Positions 34,110-47,238 of a stretch of 64,000 nucleotides of DNA are shown here, piece after piece. Position 1 is the first letter of the stretch, and every line of letters starts with the position of its first letter. The notes below the pieces were generated by a model that was given only the letters and a program-made list of their open reading frames with translations, searched no databases and was not told the DNA's origin. The DNA comes from Chrysoperla carnea (taxonomy: Eukaryota; Arthropoda; Insecta; Neuroptera; Chrysopidae), in NCBI RefSeq assembly GCF_905475395.1, contig NC_058339.1:72754520-72818519 (forward strand), in the 5' to 3' direction. The position numbers and the translations under genes are program-made.

Positions 34110-37100
34110 ATGGCAAACACAGGTGTATTACCATTTGTTAGAGGAGTGGATTTTACAAGCTATGATTTTAGTGTAAGTATTTTTAAATCGTTATTTTTAC
34201 GATCCTTATATGAATTTCTATAAAAATTTCCATTTCGTAAATCTAAATCCAGAAAATTTCATTTTCTTTGTTGCTAAGAGTTTGTTATCTTTTATCTGTA
34301 AATTGATAGCAAAAGCAGTTTATTTACTATGAAATTTAAAACAAAAGCTCCTAATTAAACTTTTTTGCAAAAAAATTGGCTCCTATTTTCACTTCAAGCT
34401 CCACCAACTTTAAAAAACTCATTAAATGTCAAATAGTGGAATCCTATGCAATATTGTTTTTTCCCATGAATTTCGATCGACTTAACACACAAAATTAAAA
34501 ACTAGATTTTTTATCTTAGCCAGGCGGGAGTTTTACGTGCATTCGTCATAAATGACGAATGTCAATTTCTACCAAGTGAATCTCGTTGAATTAGTGCACG
34601 TTGAAAACTACGTGCATCATTTTTGATACTTGTGTTTGAAAAACGCAACGCTAGCATAAGCAGAGTCCGAATGAAACTCGTTAAGGGTGCAAAGCTGTCT
34701 ACTGGTTTTTACCGACATTCTATTAAAAAACAAGTAAAAACAAACAATTGACTGAGTTAATTGTTGAAATGCCTTGTATAGAAAGTGTTAATGTCATTGC
34801 TTGCATTATTTTTTTTATAAATTAGGAAAGATTAAAAAACCTACACAATGGGGTTTCCTGATGTCGAATTTGCCCCATTACCCATAAAATTATAAAAGTA
34901 GTCTTGATATCATAAGCCTATGTTGACCTTTTATGAACTCAACTTCGCTTTTTACGTCCTAAGGACGCTATAAAAATTTCATCTTGATATCTCTATTCGT
35001 TTTTGAGTTATCGGGGCGATGGGTGGACAGACAACTAGAAATGGACTAATTAGGTGAATTTATGAACACCTATTCCAAAATCGCCGCCCGTCTTTTTTAT
35101 AATCGTCTTACTTAATTGGTAATTATATTTTTGACTAAATATGGTTGACTAGTCATAGCTACCTGCTATCCCATGATCAGACTTATATTACAGTGTCATT
35201 AGTTAAAAATTAAAGCGGCTTCATTTCTCTGACTATATCAAATTCTAATAAGATGAATTTATTCTATCTGAGATTTTCAGTTAGTCCTCGGTTTGCCCCT
35301 AAGACGAATTTCCACCGAAGATTATATTATATATATTTTTTCCAGAATGAAAATTTTCCGGGTGCTGTGCAATTAATGACCGGTGTGCAATGGTTAAAAT
35401 TAGATAAAACAAAATTAACAGAAATTCCAAAAGAAATGGGAACATTACAAAAATTAGAACATTTATCATTAACACGAAATAATTTAGAAAAATTATACGG
35501 TGAATTAACAGAACTACAAAGTTTACGAACCTTAAATCTACGACATAATAAAGTGAAAACATCTGGTATACCATCTGAATTATTTCATTTAGAAGAATTA
35601 AATACGTTAGATTTAAGTCATAATAATTTAAAAGAAGTGCCGGATGGTTTAAATAACGCACGATCATTATTGGTCTTAAATTTAAGTCATAATCAGTAAG
35701 TATTCTTTTTATTAGAGCTCACTTTGTTCCCAAATAGGCCTATGGTCCATGGTTAGTCGTAGTAGTCGAGCAACCTTTATAGTTTGAGAATATTCGTTGA
35801 GGATGATATTCAGATATGAAGATAATTGAATAAAAAATGAACACCTTGAAAATGTCAATTTTTAAGATGACGGAAAACGGATATATCATTATTTTGAATT
35901 TTCTTGTTAACACTGGGTACTTTTCTAGTATCCCGCTGCAAACGGGAGCCCGACCTGCCCTAAATTTTTCCCTAATTTTCTACATCAATAAAAAAATTAT
36001 GCATTTTTGTTAACTTTTATTATTAATCAAAGTATTTAAATTTTGTAAACTCTTTTGACGTAATCTTGTTAAGTATGTACAGGATGGGCCATTTAAATAT
36101 ATACACCTAAATATCCCGTTTTAAAGTTAACAAACCAAAAATAACTTAAACAAAAGTTATTGTTTACAACAAAAGGTTTGTATAGTTTGGGGGACATCAT
36201 GTTCTGGCATCATTAGTTCTGATTGGACCTAGTTCGTCGGGTTTCCTTAATAGTCAATTTAGATCTTATACGGTAAGAGATAGAATAACACTTTAAAATT
36301 GAAAGTTGATCCTCATAAAAAACTAACTATTTTTGTTTAAAACATTTTTTCGAAGAACATTAACTTTCGGAGGAAATGCGACTTAAAAATTTGTCATTAT
36401 TGCATTGGATGGAAAGAAAACATGAACTCCAGAAATATGCAGTAGCCAAAAGTCGCCATGGGCAATAGAGGACATTCGCTGTGTCCATCACTTTGACCTA
36501 CAATTATCGATAAACTTTAAGCGTATTTTCTTTCGATTAAATGCAATAATGACATATTTCTAAGTCGCATTTCCTCCGAAAGTAAATGTTTTAAATAAAA
36601 AATGTTAGTTTTTTAGGAGGATCTACTTTCTAATCGAAAATGTTATTCTATCTCCTACCTTTTCGGATCTAAATTGACTATTAAAGAAACCCGGGATTAA
36701 AATGGCCCACACTGTATATACTTAACAAGTATATCGAAAATTCTTTACCTGCCTTGGTTTTCGAAATATCGATATCTAAATAATTAAACTAAATTTTCAA
36801 TATTTTGAAAATTACTCCAGTTAATTTATTAAAGTTTTGGCTTTAATTTAAATAGTTTTTATTTTTTAATAATTTAACTGACTATTTTTGGAGAAATCTA
36901 TGAAAACATATAATCCATTTACCGTTTTACGATTAAACCAATGTTAAATATGTTTACCTTTGAAGTCATTTATTTATTTAAATAATCGGGAAACCTCTCT
37001 AAAATTTTCAGAATTGATTTAGACTTCAGCCTAACTTCACATAAAAAAATCTAGCTTTTTATTTAAAATTGGTGCTCGTTCAATCTTAGTAAAATTACTT

Positions 37101-40100
37101 TTAATTAATTTTTTTTTACAGTATTGATGCGATACCAAGCTCATTGTTTGTAAATTTAACGGATTTATTATTTCTGGATTTAAGTAATAATAATTTAGAA
37201 ACGTTACCGCCACAAACACGCCGTTTAGCTAATTTACAAACGTTAATCTTAAGTAATAATCCATTAGGACATTTTCAATTAAGGTACAGTTTGATCCAGG
37301 TGTAAGTAACCTCTGGAGAAAACGTTTAGTAAAAAGTTATTTTTGATTTTTTTAGACAGTTACCATCACTTTTAAATTTAGAGACATTACATATGCGAAA
37401 TACCCAACGAACATTGAATAATTTTCCAGCAAGTTTAGATTCGTTAACGAATTTAACGGATTTGGATTTATCGGAAAATGCTTTACCAAAAATTCCTGAA
37501 GCTTTATATTCATTATCTAATTTAAAACGATTAAATTTTAGTTCGAATGAAATTACAGAACTTTCAACAGGTAAAATTTACATCAAAATATTGTGTGTTC
37601 GATTAGTTCCAGAAAAACATTTTTTAAAACGTTGATAATTTTTTTTTGTAGCAATCGAATTTTGGCAAAATTTGGAAACGTTAAATTTATCACAAAATAA
37701 GTTAAAAGCTTTGCCAGCATCAATTTGTAAGATTACAACGTTACGACGACTGTATGTGAATGATAACGAATTAGATTTTGATGGTATACCATCAGGGATT
37801 GGTAAATTATGTCGATTAGAAGTATTCTCAGCAGCCAATAATCAATTGGAAATGATACCAGAAGGTTTATGCCGGTAAGTTTTATTATTCTATGTAACCA
37901 GATTTCTAGATTTTCAAACATCCTAAAATGAACTGATGGAACTAATGAATGTAAACCTGGTATGTGTATCAGAACTCAGGGACATTCTAGGGGAAAAAGG
38001 GAAATCTTAGATGGGGGTAGAAACGAACTTTTGGTATTAAAAGACAATTTCGCTGAACGCTTGGGCCTGACAGTGGATCACGATTATTACAGGAGCTGGC
38101 ACAGTGAAGAGGAACAAGAAACGAGGGCTTACTTTAGTCAGCCTTTCTTTGACGACTGTTATACATTATCGATTTTTTTTTCAGATGTGGGTCGTTGAAG
38201 AAATTAAATTTAAGCTCAAATTGCTTAATAACATTACCCGAAGCAATTCATTTACTAACAGATTTGAATGCGTTAGTTTTAAATGGAAATCCCGATTTAA
38301 TAATGCCACCAAAACCCACAGAAATTCTAAAACGTGGTGCGGGTATGGAATTTTATAATGTAGATTTTTCTTTGCAAAATCAATTACGTTTAGCTGGTGC
38401 AAATGTACCCATTCCATTGCCGAATAATCGTAAGTTTTTCTAATTGCAACCAATAAAATAATAAATATAATTTTTTTAATTTTGTTTTTTCTGTTGTTTG
38501 TAGAATCTAGTAAGGATCCAATTGCAAGAAAGTTGCGATTAAAACGAAGTCGTCGAGATCAAGAAGAAGCTGATCAAGCTAAAATCTTAAAAGTAGGTAT
38601 TTCGTTAAAAATTTATCAATCCATGAATCTTATGAAGTGCTTATTTTGTTGAAGGGTATGGAAGACATCGCCAAAGAGAAAAATGACATGTCATATGACG
38701 ATTTAAAAGCAGAATCGTTAAAGTAAGTTTATCTTCGACCCTCAAAATTTTATTATAAAGTAGCTTTCAGTTTTTAATTTTTAAACGGCCAATATCCTTA
38801 TATTATTTCTCCAGCCTATTTTTTTCTGTCCTAACCTTATCTTCCTTATTCCTTTAACAATTTCCATGATTCTCCCCTCATTTTCAAGCTTATTATGTTG
38901 GCTTCGGTCGAAAAATAGCTTCACAGTCCAAACATGTGCCGCTTAGAAAAAAACAGGCTAGACAAATAATTTCAACAACAAAAATATCATAAAAAATAAT
39001 TTAAATAAGTTTAAATAATAATAAATTTAGTAGGCCAACATGTTTCGAATGTAACAGTTTTTATAGATGTTCTCCTAATATTGAATACATCATTAAGTAG
39101 TAGTAACAACAGAATATTCAAACTATTAGACTATTTTTAAAAGATGTTCTCCTAATACTAATTTAAGCAATATATTTAATTTTTTCACCAATTTACTACG
39201 ACATCTATTGTTGTTTTATGCCTCGGGTACAGCTAGTTCCGCACGGATCGAGCTAGTAAAATCTATGGGGGCCGGCGGTATTCAATTTCTGTCAAAAAGA
39301 AATTGCTCTTAATTAACTAATAACTAACTCTTGTAGTCTAAGAGATAGAGTCGAGTTTTGCTCGTGATCAGTAGTCCTTCCAATGTAGTTGTCATTATGT
39401 AAAGGAATTGTGGGAAACATTTTTCGGTAATGGCGGATAACATTCCTGTTACGGGAGTGGGAGGTGGTGCCAGGTTGAATTTGAAAATCTGCTTGTGATA
39501 TGTAATATTTTCCCCCTTTTTCCAATATAATTTACGTCACCAAAGAAGTGAAAATTGAATTGGGCGAATGACTTGCCTAAGCTAAGGAGTGAACAAAAAA
39601 TTTAAAAAATTTATTGTTTTGCATTTCATAAAACAGTCTATTCCGAACATTTCCGTCTATTTTGAACATTTATTTGTCGTGAAATTCAACTCCACTAATT
39701 ATTATAAATTTTTATCTAGACCAAAACGTTGGGATGAATCTTTGGAGAAACCACCATTAGATTATTCCGATTTCTTCGATGATGATGCTGGACAAGTACC
39801 TGGACTAGCAATATGGGAAATTGAAAATTTCCTTCCAAATAGAATTGAAGAGGCTACTCATGGAAAATTTTATGAAGGAGATTGTTATATTGTCTTGAAA
39901 ACATCGTTAGATGAAAACCGTGCTTTAACATGGGAAATATTTTTTTGGATTGGTGAAAAAGCAACGGTAAGTTTTAATTTCCATTAAATGAGCTTGTATT
40001 TTCAGCGGGAAAATTCTTCCTTCCTCTTGTGTCAGGGAAAGATACTAGGATTTAAGCCACCTGTATGGAGAAAAGTCTCGACATAAATGTTTCGGGTCTA

Positions 40101-43100
40101 CGTGATTGCTAAACTAGCTGAAAATCGAACCGATCCAAATGTATTAAAAGATTTTGTGAATAGACTCTGCCCTGATCGATTTCTCTTTTCAATCGAGCTC
40201 AAAATTTCCATGCAAAATACATTTGATTTTGTTTTAAATTTTTTAGTTAGATAAACGAGCATGCGCAGCAATCCATGCAGTAAATTTACGAAATTATTTA
40301 GGCGCACAATGTCGCACAATACGTGAAGAACAAAATGATGAATCCGAAGAATTTCTTGGATTATTTGATACAGAAATTACGTACATAGCTGGTGGGCGGA
40401 CAAGCAGTGGATTCTTTACCGTTGAAGAGGTCATTTACGATACACGATTATATCGTGTCCATGGAACAGGTCCATCAATTTATTTAGAATCCGTTCCGGT
40501 TACATATAAATCATTAGATCCACGATTTGTGTTCGTACTCGATACGGGTTTGAAAATTTTCTTATGGTATGGAAAAAAAGCAAAAAATACGTTAAAATCA
40601 AAAGCTCGTTTAATGTCGGAGAAAATTAATAAAAACGAACGAAAGAATAAAGCGGAAATTATTAATGAACAAATTGGTGAGGAGAGTAGTGAATTTTGGA
40701 AGCTGATGGGAATACCAAGTGGAGATCCACCTGATGAACCGATCGAAGAACATTTAAGTTTAGAGTTTGAACCAAATATACCGCGATTATATCAAGTGCG
40801 GCTTGGTGCTGGTTATTTGGAACTACCACAAGTTGAAGTTCCTGGTGGAAAACTTATTAGCAAATTGTTGAATAATCGGAATGTGTATATTTTGGATTGT
40901 TATTTGGATGTTTTTGTTTGGTAAGTTTTTTAGTAGTTTTTAATTTAAAATTTGAAAAATCCGTTTAAGGATATATTTTTAAGGTTTTAACCTTTAAAAA
41001 AATTTATTTCTTCACAACTTCAAAACAAGAACAGTCGTATCTCCGCGAAATACCATCAAATTTGGAAGCTCAATAGCTTTTTTGAAAACTTGTACTTGCT
41101 AGTTTTAGAATCCATTGCTAAAAAATTGTGCCGCTTTGCACGGAGGGTTAAAAATTTTGTTAAAAACGCTAGAAAGCTTGTTTATTTCTCTTGAAAATGA
41201 GTTATAAAAAATTTCCGTACGTGCTTTTTGGACCAAGATATTGGACCAAAATTAACACTTCTGGATTTAAAATACTGTATCTTCTGAAATAATCATCGCA
41301 CTGAAATTTTTCTCATATCGTAAAAAACCTTAAACTGCCTTCTTTTAAGTCCTTTCATATTGTTTTGTAAAAAGTCTTATCTCCCATTTTTCGTTTTCCA
41401 AAATTTGAAATTTTAAACGCCAGTGAGATTTTGACGTGACGCCCATTTAATGGACCACCTTTCAAAAGTATGAAAGTTTGTATTTTGATATTGAAACTTT
41501 TTTTTAAGGTTTGGTAAAAAATCAACTCGACTCGTACGTGCAGCTGCAATTAAATTATCTCAGGAGCTATTTAATATGATCAATCGACCAAGCTACTCAA
41601 AAGTGACTCGTGTTCAAGAGGGAACTGAAACCCAGGTAAGTTTCTGAATATTTTTTATTAGAAATACCTAAAAAAAAATTTCTTTCCTTCTATATTGCAA
41701 TTCTGAAGTATTTGTTACAAAATCTACAGTTACCCTTGCTTTCTAATTCACTAGAAATGCCCTTTGAGAATGAAAGAACAGAACTTTTGTGGGCGTATTT
41801 GTTTCTTTCCCGTTAGTCTCAAAAAAGAGTATAATGTTTTTTTTTTTAAGTAAAACTTCTTTAGGCACGCTTGACTTGGGGAGTAAACTGGAGAATTTAT
41901 TATTAGAATTTTACGAAAATGTGTGATCAAGCTTGTTACGAAAAGTGTGATCAAGTTGAGAGAAAGATAGAAAGACGGAGAGTTACGTTTCAAAAGCATA
42001 ACAAAATCTATTTCATACTATAAGTGTATAAAATATTATACATTTACACCCAGTAGCTTAGTCGCAGAACACTGAACTCCGATATTAGAGACCAACGTTC
42101 GAAATCAGCTCATGTATTTATAACATGTATTTACACGAAGAGATGGAGCTAAAGAATGTTTACTTTAATCGTGTGGTCTAAAGCCCACTCGTTTTTTTTT
42201 TTTTTAAATATCGGAATGTAACAATAACGCCGAGAGTCGAAACGATCGTTAAATCAAACGATTCACTGATTCAATTTTACATGTTCTTCGATCGATTCTT
42301 AGATTATCATTTTCTTTAAAACCGCTCACAGATATTCAAATCAAAATTCATCGATTGGGATGAAGTAATCGCCGTGGATTTCACACGAACAGCTGAATCA
42401 GTAAGAAAAACAGGTGCAGATTTAATAGAATGGGCCCGTCAACAAGAAATCAAAACAGATTTAGCCGCACTCTTCCAACCACGTCAATTACCTGTACCTT
42501 TTGCTGAAGCACAACAATTAGCCGACGAATGGAACGATGATTTAGATAGTATGGAAGCGTTTGTTTTAGAAGGAAAAAAATTCGTGCGACTACCAGAAGA
42601 TGAAATTGGTCACTTCTATAGCAAGGATTGTTATGTATTCTTATGTCGATATTGGATACCACCGGAAGATGATGAAGATTATCCAACGGAAGAACCGATT
42701 GAATCGGATTTTCAATGTATTGTATATTTTTGGCAAGGTCGTGATGCTGGAAATATGGGTTGGCTTACATTTACGTTTACATTACAAAAGAAATTTATGA
42801 GTTTATTCCATGATAAGCTGGAAGTGATTCGAACGCATCAACAGCAGGAGAATATTAAATTTTTAGCGCATTTTAAACGAAAATTTATTATACATCAAGG
42901 AAAACGTGGTGAAAAATTGCAGAAAGGACAAAAACCTCCGGTGCAATTCTTTCATTTACGTGCGAACGGTAGTGCGTTATGTACACGATTGATTCAAGTT
43001 AAACCAGATGCTTTTAATTTAAATTCAGCTTTTTGGTAAGTATTTTAAAAGCTTCTTATTCTTGAAACGTGGTAAATCCTCTCGACTAAGTCTACGATAA

Positions 43101-45780
43101 TCATCGAAAATCTTTTGAAATAATATATGCCTTCGTATGCAGTTTCAAAACGATTTTTCGAAGAATAAACTGGAAAAAAGGAAAAGTGTAGAAACAGCAT
43201 CGATTTAATGAAACTTATTGTAACGTGTTTATAGTACCCCAAGGAACATTCAGGCAACTTAACCTAGTCATAAGGGGGCATAGAGTCCCAGCGGGGGGCA
43301 TATGTAGTTCAAAATTTTTTGAAATGCTTATTTTGTAAATAAATGCTTAAGTGTAAATTATACATTGATCTGTCACCAATTGACAGATCACGTACTTATA
43401 CGTCATCGACAGAGAGCACCAAAAAACTGCATTTAAATATCTCAAAATTCTAATGTATTTTATAATTTTGAGAAATATTTTTTTACATTTAAATACAGCA
43501 TTTTTAAGCAGTATTTATATTTTTTACTTTGTTATAACGGTGTAAACAATGAATTAAAAATATTAAAAAAATACATTAATATTCCCTATTGGATTTGTAT
43601 GGCTTTTGGGTCTTACTCTAAAATATGGAACTTTTTTTCTCTCAAATAATCGTTTAAATCTAATTTTCTAGCTACATTTTAAATGTCCCATTCGAACAAG
43701 ATGATGGTGAATCAAGTATTGTCTACGTATGGATTGGTTCCAAATCCAATTCGGAGGAAGCACGATTAATTGAAGAAATCGCTAACGAAATGTTTAATAG
43801 TCCGTGGGTTAGCTTACAAGTGTTAAACGAAGGTGAAGAACCAAATAATTTCTTTTGGGTAGCACTAAATGGACAGAAACCGTATGATCGTGATGCTGAA
43901 TTTATGAATTATACAAGATTGTTTCGATGTTCGAATGAGAAAGGATATTTTACGGTATCAGAGAAATGTACTGATTTCTGTCAGGTATTTATGATTTATA
44001 TTTTTTTATGAACAAATCTTGGTGAAATAATTCCAGTTGTCCAATATTTTGTAGAACCATAACTATTAGTAGTAGTTCTATTTCAAATATTCATTCTATG
44101 ACATTTCATTTTGAAAAAAAAAAAAGTTTTACTCTGTGATTCTTTATGAGAAATCTGTTAAAACAATTCAATCTTCAATGGTTTGTCCTCGATTCGAACT
44201 TAATATATACAGCTTTATAACCATTGCAATTGTTTCATAATTTATCGTACAACGATAAAATCGTTTCAGATTTTCGATTTCAACACTATAGCAAAGGTTG
44301 ATCTATATTTGTCTATACAATTATTTACATGGGTTTTTCATATATAATATTTCACCCCCTTTTAACTCTTTAGGATTAAAAAATTCCTTTATAATACATA
44401 TTTACGTCATTTAAGGAACGTGTGTACAAAATTTCATGCTTTTAAACCCAGCGGTTTCAGCTCTGCGTTGATCGATCAGTCAGTCAGGCAGTTTTTTCTT
44501 TTTTATAATATATAGATTTGTTAAAATTTTTTTGGTAGGAATTTTGAACCATTTGAGCTGGAATTTTGCGTGGAAAAGAAAATTTTGGTCAAAAATTCTA
44601 CATTCTTATGACATTAAACTTCAGTGTGACCTTAATCCATATGACTAAAAAATCAAGGAAAAAGTTTCATAAATTATTCTGGGAAATCGGGAATCATCTG
44701 AGAATTTTAACTATTGATTCTTCTAGCCACCTTGCGATGGTGCACTTTTGTAATTAAGTCTTTTATTCCGTCTTTGTCGTACAATCAATTCTAAGCAGAG
44801 ACTTCTTTCACTAATGCTCAAGGACTCGCGATAGACGGAGACCCCTCGAAAAATTAGTTTTGCAGCCGCCTTTCCCTGTTACGCATTAAGGTATTTCTAG
44901 CACGATATTAGCAGTTTCCATGCTAAAAGTATAGTATATTTTAGAATTTTATTCACAGACTAAGATTAGGGCTTTCTATTAAATCCCAAAGTTTCAGTAA
45001 TTTTGACCGTTTAAAACACGAGATAATTAATGCCTAAGTACTCAATTTTGACCAATTTACGTCAAAATTAATATCTCGAAAACAAAACGACGTGGTGCTA
45101 TTTTTTTTCCTTCCAACTACTTTTTTTTTTCAATTCGTCGTGATAATTTTTTAATATCGTAAAAGATATCTGAGAGCATAGTGAATTTTATATTCTTTTA
45201 TCTTCGAAATCGCGAACTCTTCAGCTGATTATTTCGCGATCTAAACGACCAAAAATTCTGGACATTACAGCTAACATTATTCTAAGTTTGTGAAAGAAAT
45301 AGACCGCATCTGGCGGCAAGTGCTTTCATGCTGGAAATAACTGGGTTTTATTAATTTAATATAGTTCAATTGAGCATTGAAAGAAATTCTTCGATTTGCC
45401 AACTATCAAAATACGTAAAATGAGATTAAATGCGGCAATGACATTTAATCATTATCTTATAATTATGTTAAACACGACCCTATGTCGTACTTAAACATGA
45501 TTCTAAGTGGATACCATTTGATTTTTTTTAGGATGATTTAGCCGATGAAGATATAATGATCTTGGATAATGGTGAACAAGTATTCTTATGGTTTGGTGAT
45601 AAATGTAGTGAAGTTGAAAAGAAATTAGCATTTAAATCCGCTCAAGTTTACGTCCAACATATGAAAGTCAAACAACCAGATCGACCACGAAAATTAATGC
45701 TATCATTAAAGAATCGTGAATCAAGACGATTTACTAAATGTTTTCATGGTTGGAGTCATTATCGTACTACACCAGCATAA
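34110..45780 (+). CDS. fliI: flightless-I, leucine-rich repeat and gelsolin protein (complete, 14 exons)
   Basis: Actin-binding and severing-family protein, known also as a nuclear receptor coactivator and in insect flight-muscle organisation. Exons: 34110-34172, 35346-35695, 37122-37283, 37356-37570, 37652-37874, 38185-38429, 38504-38592, 38655-38722, 39720-39966, 40247-40920, 41509-41635, 42332-43035, 43672-43984, 45532-45780. Phases join to 1242 residues; animal orthologues have about 1250-1270. The start [15 protein letters not shown] matches the family. Residues to about 430 are leucine-rich repeats (for example [15 protein letters not shown]). A charged linker precedes the gelsolin-like repeats from about residue 472 ([19 protein letters not shown]) to the end, including [21 protein letters not shown] and the C-terminal [11 protein letters not shown]. 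No frame break was found. Introns hold a SINE copy, a MITE and other repeats. Confidence 0.97.
34727..35098 (+). repeat. dispersed repeat family (TGACTGAGTTAATTGTTGAA end)
   Basis: It begins AAAACAAGTAAAAACAAACA, followed by the motif named above. It continues with ATCTC..TTCGTTTTTGAGTTAT, GACAGACAAC..GAAATG and AACACCTAT.CCAAAAT. Other copies: about 28895-28960 (end only), 32553-32940 (+), 50529-50615 (fragment, -), about 51010-51420 (-) and about 52930-53345 (-). No coding region is apparent. Confidence 0.65.
35696..37121. other. flightless-I intron 2 with a MITE
   Basis: This 1.4 kb intron contains the 0.64 kb fold-back element at 36078-36718. The remaining AT-rich sequence has no exon. 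Confidence 0.6.
36078..36718. repeat. second full copy of the 7151-type fold-back MITE
   Basis: Ends TACAGGATGGGCCATTT and AAATGGCCCACACTGTATA are inverted. Inner arms pair TTTCGGAGGAAATGCGACTT with AAGTCGCATTTCCTCCGAAA without mismatch. The element shares AATAGAGGACATTCGC and the GATTGGACCTAG block with 7151-7880. Confidence 0.8.
38810..39275 (+). repeat. repeat related to 10205-10560
   Basis: Located in flightless-I intron 8. Shared blocks are TTTTTCTGTCCTA, TTATTCCTTTA, CCATGATTC, TTTTCAAGCTTATTATGT, ATTCTCCTAAT or a variant, and TTCCGCACGG.TCGAGC near the right end. The rest of intron 8 (39276-39719) shows nothing. Confidence 0.6.
41851..42192 (+). repeat. SINE-like element with tRNA-like boxes, copy 1
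   Basis: It begins TAAAACTTCTTTAGGCACGC and contains TGTGATCAAGCTTGTTACGA. It then has a tRNA-like part with A box TAGCTTAGTCG (42054) and B box GTTCGAAATC (42097), 33 bases apart between box ends. It ends with TCGTGTGGTCTAAAGCCCAC and a poly-T run. It lies in flightless-I intron 11. The copy at 48577-48936 keeps the same order. Confidence 0.7.
43985..45531. other. flightless-I intron 13, 1.5 kb
   Basis: Contains a fragment related to the 2092-type fold-back at about 44971-45035 (TATTAAATCCCAAAGTTTCA, GAGATAATTAATGCC). No exon is seen. Confidence 0.5.
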
Positions 45781-45893
45781 TATACTTTATTTATTTTTAC
45801 TTTTCAATCCATTTTTTATAGTATATATTTGTTCCCTCCGCTTCCGCTACGACTCTACCCCCCCCCCCTTCTACCTTTTATATATTTATTAAT

Positions 45894-45899
45894 AATAAA
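45894..45899 (+). terminator. candidate polyadenylation signal of flightless-I
   Basis: AATAAA lies 114 bases after the stop codon, in AT-rich sequence after a C-rich run. The cleavage site cannot be determined here. Confidence 0.45.
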
Positions 45900-46149
45900 A
45901 TAACAATGACACGGCCAAGAATAAGTTAATAATTAATTAATTTAATAGCAATATATATTTATATATAAATATTTATAAAAGTGTTAACAATTTGATAACT
46001 AATTTATTAAAGATTTTTCATAATTTAACGAGAAAAATTTATTTTTGTTTGTCTAGTCGTTATACACAGGATGGTGCAAAAATGTCGCACGCGTTTAAAA
46101 ATTGAATTCATTTTCTACTATTGATAATAACTTGGAGTTAATATGTCAT

Positions 46150-46625
46150 ACTATCGGGAAGTGGACCCGTTTTTAGTAGTTCTAATTTAGACTACCAGAT
46201 GGCAATATTTGTATTTACCATTTTTGTAGGCCCATCAAAATATTCTAATCAGATAAATCCCGCCAGCTAGCGATAATAATTCGTATTGATTAAAACAGGA
46301 AGTGGGTTCGTTTTCAGTAGTACCAATTCAGACTACCAGGTTACTTACCGTTTATCAATTGATGACTGGGAATAACAACCCCGCTAACTGACGATAATAT
46401 GTCGTACTAATACGATAATAATAGAAGTGAACCCGTTTTCAGTAGTTCCAGATTTAGACTAATGACATTGTACTTACCATTTTTAAAGGCCAATACAAAT
46501 ATTTAAATCAAATAAACTCCGCCAACTGGTGATAATAATTCGTACTAATTAAAATAGGAAGTGGGCACATTTTTTCAGTAGTTCCATTTTAGACTATCAG
46601 GTTACTTACCATTTATCAATTAAGG
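46150..46625 (+). repeat. degenerate satellite array, unit about 125-141 bp
   Basis: Three and a half direct units recur at 46161, 46302, 46427 and 46561. Each begins GAAGTGG.CCCGTTTT or a variant, then CAGTAGTTCC, TTTAGACTACCAG, TACTTACCATTT, and AACTGACGATAATA..TCGTACTAAT or a variant. The same unit occurs inverted at 25128-25385 and singly at 52133-52295, so the unit is dispersed as well as tandem. Confidence 0.7.
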
Positions 46626-46672
46626 ACGTTGTATTACTTCAATATAAACAGCCCGAAAAATTAATCTGATAT

Positions 46673-47238
46673 TTGGCAATGATAGCTTTAATGAATGTTC
46701 GACGTTGGTTTGCGAAATTTCGTTTCGAAGATTTTAGCCATCACAAACAATGTGTGGGATGGCGGAAGAACTGGGGTCAGCTGCCATGTGATTTTTTATG
46801 GTTTAAAACGTATTGGAAAGGTAAAAAAGTGATTCACTATAACTTTCTGCAACCGGGCCTAATCATCACAGCAGAGTCCTATGGTGAGGAAATCAACTAA
46901 ATGTACCGAAAATTGCGTCAGCAGCAGTCGACACTGGCCAACAGAAGAGGTTCGATCCTGCTCCACGACAATATCCGCCCGCACGTTTCACAAATCATCT
47001 TCCGAAAATTAAATGAATTGAGTTTTGAAGTTCTGTCTCAACCACCATACTCACCAGACTTCTCGCCAACCGACTACTATCTTTTCAAGCACTTCGATCA
47101 CTTTCTCACCGGTAGAATCTTCGCCAATCAAGACTTGACAAAAGCGCCTTCGTAGACTTTATCGAATCACGAGCACCCAATTTTTATTCCAACGGAATTA
47201 ATGTACTTGTGTTACGTTGGAAAAAGTGGACTGATTAA
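46673..47238 (+). pseudogene. mariner-like transposase relic
   Basis: The C-terminal two thirds of a Tc1/mariner transposase can be read: HYNFLQPG, then LLHDNIRPHVSQ with the second catalytic Asp, then PPYSPDFSPTDYYLFKH with the third, and FIESRAPNFYSNGINVL..RWKKW at the end. The frame is broken by a TAA at 46898-46900 and by a frameshift just before FIESR. The N-terminal DNA-binding region and a clear first catalytic Asp are missing, so the copy is inactive. Source lineage within mariner is not assigned. Confidence 0.85.

Noticed and set aside
37962-38184. Open stretch in flightless-I intron 5 with relatively high GC
   Set aside because: Reading through from exon 5 hits a stop at once (CGG TAA), the intron has a normal donor and acceptor, and the translation resembles no family.
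41500-41525. Possible one-base frameshift at the start of flightless-I exon 11
   Set aside because: It appeared when the A-run was counted as five. The run is six, and the exon 41509-41635 then joins in frame with both neighbours.
46150-46625. CRISPR array, because of regular repeats
   Set aside because: Units are 125-141 bp, diverged along their whole length and without unique spacers, in an animal genome. It is a satellite.
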